Source: Thermococci archaeon (lineage in GTDB: Archaea; Hadarchaeota; B88-G9). From it: DNA of 10,628 bases. The notes beneath the pieces are model-generated. The model was given only the letters and a program-made list of their open reading frames with translations, searched no databases and was not told where the DNA came from. Made by a program: the position numbers and the translations under genes. Positions 6,912-10,628 of the stretch are shown one piece after another (the stretch's first letter is position 1; every line of letters starts with the position of its first letter). The stretch is taken from NCBI GenBank assembly GCA_003660555.1, contig QMUK01000039.1, positions 1 to 10,628 on the forward strand. The letters run 5' to 3'.

Positions 6912-7466
6912 TTGAAGGTACCTGAATCCTACCTGAGAATCTTCGAGTTCAGGAGGAAGCTTTACTCTGGAGAATTAGATTTCAGAAATCTCAATCAATT
7001 CTATTTAACTGAGATATTGACCCCAGTGGTTTGTACCTGTGGGCCAAGAGGTCCGAACTGCGCTAGAAAGATGATCACGTTCTCAGTCAGGGAATCCCTC
7101 CTGGAAGAGACAGTTAAGGAACTGAAACTCCATGTAAAGAAACCTTGGGAGGAATCTAGGGAATTCATGTTGAAAAAAGTGTATCATCTAGATAGAGTCG
7201 ATCTCTTGAAGCTAGTTGCCCAAGAGATGTTCATGGGAAACACTTGGGAGAACATTAGGTCTACGGGCAGAGCTTCCATATTAATCACGACTTCTCCTGA
7301 AGAGACCATAGAGTTGAGGTGTAGAGTCAAAATAGACGAGAGTGGATTGTACTATGAATACTGCAATTTACTTCACGATCTGTACCACAGGGACTCCCAC
7401 GGTTGGAAACCCGTCTATGTCTTCGAAGTAGATGAAATAATAGAAAAGAGTTATAAGAAAAAATGA
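6912..7466 (+). CDS. Unrecognised 184-residue protein with Cys/His clusters
   Basis: I do not recognise this family. The protein is soluble-looking, rich in Lys, Glu, Leu and Arg, and its codon use matches the neighbours (arginine almost all AGA/AGG), so it looks genuinely coding. The start is uncertain: TTG 6912 (MKVPESYLRIFEF) or TTG 6891 are possible. The open frame upstream of these runs antisense to the phospholipase D-like gene and is not credible as protein. Counting from 6912, a cysteine cluster CTCGPRGPNC lies at 41-50 (C41, C43, C50). A second Cys/His-rich stretch lies near the C-terminus (C137, C151, H155, H159, H163, within YEYCNLLHDLYHRDSHGW). These could bind a metal, but no named motif fits. 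No membrane helix or signal is visible. It is divergent from the phospholipase D-like gene and followed by the long gene-free gap. Confidence 0.7.
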   Translation: MKVPESYLRIFEFRRKLYSGELDFRNLNQFYLTEILTPVVCTCGPRGPNCARKMITFSVRESLLEETVKELKLHVKKPWEESREFMLKKVYHLDRVDLLKLVAQEMFMGNTWENIRSTGRASILITTSPEETIELRCRVKIDESGLYYEYCNLLHDLYHRDSHGWKPVYVFEVDEIIEKSYKKK

Positions 7467-7857
7467 TGATGACCCATCACCTAGCATTTATTCCCATTTT
7501 AGGCGAGAAGTTTGATCTCGTGATTTCCATGAGTATTTAGATCTTTAGTCTTATCAATCTTTTAACGTGGAAAACCATTCAAAGCACATTCTGGCATAGC
7601 GAATTCAGACAGGTTTGATGACTAGTACTCCCTCGTCTTCACAGGATGTTCCGGAGATAAATTTCAACACCCCGTTTTTTGCCATCTATACTCTTCATTC
7701 TCATGTGATAGTTCCTCATGACTATTGGCATGCCCGCTCCTTTAGATTCAAAGTCATTGTCCCTCCACGATCTTTTTCTTTTCCAATCGAAATGTATGAA
7801 AGCTATGTTCAGAGACCATTAGCGACAGTAATTGCAATGTAGTGGAGTTTATGGAGA

Positions 7858-7899
7858 TCTCTTGAATTTCATCTGAACTCGGACGTTGAATCCAAGAGA
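7858..7899. repeat. Inverted repeat able to form a hairpin
   Basis: TCTCTTG (7858-7864) pairs perfectly with CAAGAGA (7893-7899). After one mismatch, ATT (7866-7868) pairs with AAT (7889-7891), leaving a loop of about 20 bases. It could be an RNA hairpin or a binding site upstream of the gene at 7951. The T6 tract beginning 12 bases later (7911-7916) could make it part of a terminator. Chance occurrence is also possible. Confidence 0.4.
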
Positions 7900-7935
7900 C
7901 CAATAGTAACTTTTTTCTATTTCACTTCACTCCGC

Positions 7936-7943
7936 GAGAGGGG
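7936..7943 (+). promoter_or_regulatory. Imperfect ribosome binding site of the deacetylase-family gene
   Basis: GAGAGGGG ends 7 bases before the TTG at 7951, where the family's N-terminal sequence begins. It is a weaker match to the anti-SD than the AGGAGGT sites elsewhere in the window. Confidence 0.4.
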
Positions 7944-7950
7944 CCACGCC

Positions 7951-8928
7951 TTGAGGATATACTACTCTCCTAAATACCTAGGTCATTCTTGCAACCCATA
8001 CCATCCAGAGAATCCGAAAAGGGTAGAGAGAATAATAAATTACCTAAAAAGCAAAGGAATATCAGATTACATTGAACCAAAGGAGGAGAGCAGAGAAATC
8101 CTAGAGTTAGTCCACGATCCGAATTACGTGAACTTCGTGGAGGAGTTCTCCAGAGAAGGAGGAGAAGCCCTAGATCCAGATACTTATTTGTGCAGGGACT
8201 CATTTTCTATAGCTCTCCTCTCAGCATCTGGAGTAAGACAAGCAGCCCTCTCTGGAGAGGATTGCTTTGTGGTGAATAGGCCTCCAGGACATCACGCAAC
8301 TAAAGACAAGGGGATGGGCTTCTGTATATTCAATAACGTGGCTATAGCCTCCGAATCTCTAATAGACCAAGGGAAAGCCAGAAAAGTCATGATATTGGAT
8401 TGGGACGCCCATCACGGAAACGGGACTCAAGAGATATTCTATTCAAGAGAGGACGTATTATATGTCTCAATACATCAAGACGGGAGAACCCTTTACCCTG
8501 GAACTGGATTCCCAGAGGAAGTCGGAGCTGAAGAGGGAGAAGGTTATACAGTAAATATACCTCTTCCTCCTGGAGCTGGAGACGAGACCTATTCTTATTG
8601 TTTCGAGGAGATAGTGCTTCCGATAGCGGATCAGTTCTCTCCTGACCATCTTCTGGTCTCCTGTGGATTTGATTGCCATGAAGAAGATTACATCTCCAGC
8701 CTCAGGGTCACGGAGAGGGGATTCAGATATTTCGCCTCCAAGCTCAGGGAAATGGCACCTAAGATTACCATTGCACTAGAAGGAGGATATAACCTCAATT
8801 TGATAGGAAAACTCTCCTATTCTGTCATATCTGGTTACTCCTCGGATAAGGAGATTGAGATTCCACACAAAAAGACTGAGGAATTAGAAAGAATCAAAGA
8901 AGTCCTTTCTGCCTATTGGTCTCTCTGA
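7951..8928 (+). CDS. Histone deacetylase-family Zn-dependent amidohydrolase (AcuC/AphA type)
   Basis: A 325-residue member of the arginase/deacetylase superfamily. Such enzymes remove acetyl or related acyl groups from lysines, acetylpolyamines or other amides; which one applies here is not decided by sequence. The full single domain is present: HPENPKRVERI (18-28), the active-site histidine pair in RPPGHHA (H114, H115), GFCIFNNVA (123-131), the zinc motif DWDAHHGNG (150-158; ligands D152 and H154), the third ligand D241 in SCGFDCHEED (237-246), and EGGYN (277-281) with the transition-state tyrosine Y280. Y280 is present, unlike the His variant of class IIa enzymes, so activity is expected. 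The TTG start at 7951 is set by the family start RIYYSPKY. The usual SAGFDAH reads SCGFDCH here, an odd but probably harmless change. It converges on the nicotinate phosphoribosyltransferase gene and overlaps it by 35 bases. Confidence 0.92.
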   Translation: MRIYYSPKYLGHSCNPYHPENPKRVERIINYLKSKGISDYIEPKEESREILELVHDPNYVNFVEEFSREGGEALDPDTYLCRDSFSIALLSASGVRQAALSGEDCFVVNRPPGHHATKDKGMGFCIFNNVAIASESLIDQGKARKVMILDWDAHHGNGTQEIFYSREDVLYVSIHQDGRTLYPGTGFPEEVGAEEGEGYTVNIPLPPGAGDETYSYCFEEIVLPIADQFSPDHLLVSCGFDCHEEDYISSLRVTERGFRYFASKLREMAPKITIALEGGYNLNLIGKLSYSVISGYSSDKEIEIPHKKTEELERIKEVLSAYWSL

Positions 8929-10075
8929 GCGACTTGAGTTGTTCTAATACGTACTCTCTTATCTTCCTAGCGGGAGGCAGCTCCTCTACGATCTCTCCTC
9001 CTTCTATGTACTTCCTCAGTAGAGGTTTTATCTCAGATCCACATCTAGGACATTCTCTTAACTCCTCGTTCCAAGAGGTGATTAATCTATGCTGATTTTC
9101 ACAAACCCAAACTTGTTTCTTTCCCGAAGCTTTCCCTCTCTTGGAGAAAGCTTTTCCCTCGACTTCCACTATGTCTAGAGCGAAGTCTATTGAGGGAGCA
9201 TTGCTAACCCAAGTTCCAATTCCGAATCCCTCTGCCCCAGCATCTATTAGCTCTTTCAGATCTCTTTCCTTAATTCCACCACTCACGAATATCTTCACAT
9301 CCTTGTATCCTCTTAAATCTAGCTCCCATCTCACTTCCTTCACTATTTCTCGCATGTCTCCTCTTCTAGAGGAAGGGGTATCCAATCTAACTCCTTGAGG
9401 CCTTATTTCCTTAGCGGCCATTAAACTCTCTATTTTCTCGTCCCAGAGAGTATCGCACAGACATATTCTGGGAACTTCCTCGGGCATTACCTCATCGAAG
9501 GCCTTCCAGGCTTTTACTTGGTCTCCGAAGATCAAGATTAAGGAGTGGGGCATAGTTCCTGAAGCTCTCTCCCCAGTTAATTTCTCGGCCCCAATGGTTG
9601 AGAACCCATCCAAGCCACCGATGTATGCTGCCCTATCTATCATTGGAGAAATTGCAGGATGCATTCTCCTAGCTCCGAAGCTGAGGAGCTTTGCTTTTCC
9701 CCAAGCTATTAGCTTACATCTCGCAGCCCTAGTGGATATGCCAGAGGCTTGGCATATGAATCCAAGTAGAGGAGTCTCTAGGACAGCGAACTCAGTGTAG
9801 AACCCCTCTATCCTAATTACTGGCTCCTTCTCACGAAAAACGGTCCCCTCTGGCATGGCATAGAGGTCAATGTTTACCCCCTCGAAGAGTCTCACGACCT
9901 CCTCTAGTCCAGAAAAGACAGCCCACTCCCAATTGTCTGGAAGACTTTGGGCTGTTACTTCCGCAGATACTATTTTATCAGCTCTTTTCTTTTTTATTAT
10001 TTCTACAGTCCTCAGGAAGTATATATCTGTCGTCTTTCCTGCTTTTATCTCCTCTTCGGATGCCATGTGAAACAT
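8894..10075 (-). CDS. Nicotinate phosphoribosyltransferase, archaeal type with C-terminal zinc site
   Basis: Converts nicotinate and PRPP (with ATP) to nicotinate mononucleotide, the entry step of NAD salvage, in the cytoplasm. Visible motifs are FGARRMHP (133-140), SGTMPHS (172-178) with H177 in the position of the family's conserved histidine, RLDTPSSRRGD (230-240) at the phosphoribosyl/phosphate-binding strand, and the late barrel motifs VSGGI (264-268) and GFGIGTW (283-289). A C-terminal zinc-binding module follows: C325, H329, C342 and C345 (CENQH and CPRC). Length (393) and this tail fit the Thermoplasma acidophilum-type enzyme rather than the bacterial PncB form. ATG 10075 was chosen because GGTGA lies 5 bases before it; ATG 10066 is too far from that site. 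The start follows the purP stop directly (TAAATG), so the two are very likely co-transcribed. The 3' end overlaps the converging deacetylase-family gene by 35 bases. Confidence 0.92.
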   Translation of the reverse strand: MFHMASEEEIKAGKTTDIYFLRTVEIIKKKRADKIVSAEVTAQSLPDNWEWAVFSGLEEVVRLFEGVNIDLYAMPEGTVFREKEPVIRIEGFYTEFAVLETPLLGFICQASGISTRAARCKLIAWGKAKLLSFGARRMHPAISPMIDRAAYIGGLDGFSTIGAEKLTGERASGTMPHSLILIFGDQVKAWKAFDEVMPEEVPRICLCDTLWDEKIESLMAAKEIRPQGVRLDTPSSRRGDMREIVKEVRWELDLRGYKDVKIFVSGGIKERDLKELIDAGAEGFGIGTWVSNAPSIDFALDIVEVEGKAFSKRGKASGKKQVWVCENQHRLITSWNEELRECPRCGSEIKPLLRKYIEGGEIVEELPPARKIREYVLEQLKSLRETNRQKGLL

Positions 10076-10628
10076 TTAGGTCACCAGTTTTTCTAACTCT
10101 CCTCTCTCAAGTCCAAGTTTTATTTCTAGGGCAATCCTCCGCCCAGTACTCATTCGACATCTCCAGAGAGAATTCCCATATGGATGGCCAATGCTCATGT
10201 GTGCATTCGTTCCTCCCCCAATCCTAGGGGACACGTCGTATATGTAGAACTCGAGGTCTTTGTCTACTACGGTCTGAAGAGTGAATGGGCCTATTATCCC
10301 AGGGGGGTAGTACTTCTTAGTAGCTTCTACGTACTTCTCACCCAATTCAAAAGCTCTCTCCAGAAGGCTTTCCCTTAAAGTAGAGTAGGAATGACCACAA
10401 ACCACGTATTCCGGCTCGAATTGATTCTCTGGCAAAGTGAGTTGTTGGGCTGCAGGTATTCTAACGTGTCCGTCCAAACTAGTCTCGAACCTCCAATCTA
10501 TTCCCAGGAGTTCTAGTCCTATACCGTGCTCCTCCTCCATTATGGGAGAGTAAAAGAAGTCTAAGTTGAATACAGGCCCAATCACGTACTCTTCTATTCT
10601 AGCTCTCTTCAAATCTTCTTCTTTGATC
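10076..10628 (-). CDS. purP: PurP, formate-dependent FAICAR synthetase (C-terminal half, truncated by window edge)
   Basis: ATP- and formate-dependent ligase that formylates AICAR to FAICAR, the archaeal replacement for the folate-dependent PurH step of purine synthesis. The frame is open through the right edge and reads IKEEDLKRARIEEYVIG, so the TTG at 10612 is an internal leucine codon and the gene continues outside the window. About 184 residues are present, roughly half of the usual protein. Visible family features of the ATP-grasp C-terminal part are RIEEYVIGPVFNLDFFYSP, ELLGIDWRFETSLDG, PEYVVCGH, ESLLERAFELGEKYVEA, PGIIGPFTLQT and YDVSPRIGGGTNAH. The last is the metal/phosphate-binding end of the fold. 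It is followed with no gap by the nicotinate phosphoribosyltransferase gene, giving a nucleotide/cofactor synthesis pair. Nothing looks damaged in the visible part. Confidence 0.93.
   Translation of the reverse strand, partial: IKEEDLKRARIEEYVIGPVFNLDFFYSPIMEEEHGIGLELLGIDWRFETSLDGHVRIPAAQQLTLPENQFEPEYVVCGHSYSTLRESLLERAFELGEKYVEATKKYYPPGIIGPFTLQTVVDKDLEFYIYDVSPRIGGGTNAHMSIGHPYGNSLWRCRMSTGRRIALEIKLGLERGELEKLVT
10081..10085 (-). promoter_or_regulatory. Shine-Dalgarno of the nicotinate phosphoribosyltransferase gene, inside purP codons
   Basis: GGTGA on the minus strand, 5 bases before ATG 10075, is made by the last two sense codons of purP (Val-Thr). It fixes the start and suggests coupling across the zero-spaced junction. 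Confidence 0.6.

Larger units (their letters stand above)
7467..7950. other. 484-bp gap without a convincing gene
   Basis: Neither strand holds a convincing gene. The longest frame is 75 codons on the plus strand (7615-7842, TTG then ATG). It is poor in Lys and Glu, half its arginines are CGN codons while neighbouring genes use AGA/AGG, and no good ribosome binding site precedes it, so I do not call it a CDS. The stretch is not GC-rich, so a classic stable RNA of a thermophile is not obvious, and I see no tRNA. Small structures are present: CGAGA/TCTCG (7504-7520) and a longer inverted repeat at 7858-7899. The T-rich stretch after 7466 (ATTTATTCCCATTTT) may end the preceding transcript. The last 45 bases should hold the promoter of the deacetylase-family gene. 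It may be a decayed gene, a regulatory region or an unrecognised small RNA. Confidence 0.6.

Noticed and set aside
1-7466. Defence island made of methylase, XPD-like helicase and phospholipase D-like nuclease
   Set aside because: The helicase has full archaeal XPD features and is coupled to RqcH and NSUN housekeeping genes. The HKD protein has an export anchor and its own transcription unit. The parts do not form one operon.
7463-7476. ATGATGA resembling a box C of a C/D guide RNA at the end of the orphan gene
   Set aside because: No CTGA box D or D' at usable distance; the bases are the stop codon region of the orphan gene.
7504-7520. Small CGAGA/TCTCG hairpin
   Set aside because: Only five pairs with a 7-base loop and no T tract; expected by chance in a gap of this size.
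7615-7842. 75-codon plus-strand frame in the large gap
   Set aside because: Weak ribosome binding site, few Lys/Glu, CGN arginine codons unlike the neighbours, and no recognisable protein family. Kept only as part of the gap description.
10076-10612. purP as a complete short gene starting at TTG 10612
   Set aside because: Conserved PurP sequence continues upstream in frame (IKEEDL before it) to the window edge, and the family is about twice this length.

Overview
The window reads as chromosomal DNA of an archaeon, probably a thermophile. The evidence is a set of archaeal housekeeping proteins: PurP, an RqcH/NEMF protein, an XPD-type Fe-S helicase, a Thermoplasma-type nicotinate phosphoribosyltransferase and an archaeal EMC6-like membrane protein. 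Arginine is written almost only as AGA/AGG, coding strands are purine-rich, TTG starts are frequent, and ribosome binding sites are strong AGGAGGT or GGTGA. I cannot place the phylum from sequence alone.

Layout. 1-897 (+) is the 3' part of a gene running in from the left, probably the C-terminal region of a DNA methyltransferase with a zinc ribbon. 932-5947 (-) is a tightly overlapping cluster read right to left: RqcH-like ribosome quality control protein, XPD/Rad3 helicase, then an RsmB/NSUN-type RNA m5C methyltransferase. 6009-6266 (+) is a small three-helix membrane protein resembling EMC6, divergent from RqcH. 6292-6891 (-) is a membrane-anchored single-HKD phospholipase D/Nuc-type protein. 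6912-7466 (+) is an unrecognised 184-residue protein divergent from it. 7467-7950 has no convincing gene. 7951-8928 (+) is a Zn-dependent histone deacetylase-family amidohydrolase. 8894-10628 (-) holds purP (truncated by the window edge) followed with zero spacing by nicotinate phosphoribosyltransferase.

How the genes fit together. The minus-strand cluster 5947-932 joins translation quality control (RqcH), DNA repair (XPD) and RNA modification (NSUN). The RBS of each downstream gene lies inside the last codons of the gene before it, so translational coupling is likely. PurP (purine synthesis) and the nicotinate phosphoribosyltransferase (NAD synthesis) form a nucleotide-metabolism pair arranged the same way. 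Head-to-head RqcH and the EMC6-like gene link ribosome rescue with membrane protein insertion by position only. No insertion sequence, CRISPR array, tRNA or rRNA was seen. I found no convincing new multi-gene system. The items most worth a second look are the EMC6-like gene, the orphan 184-residue protein, the 484-bp gene-free gap, and the methylase tail at the left edge.
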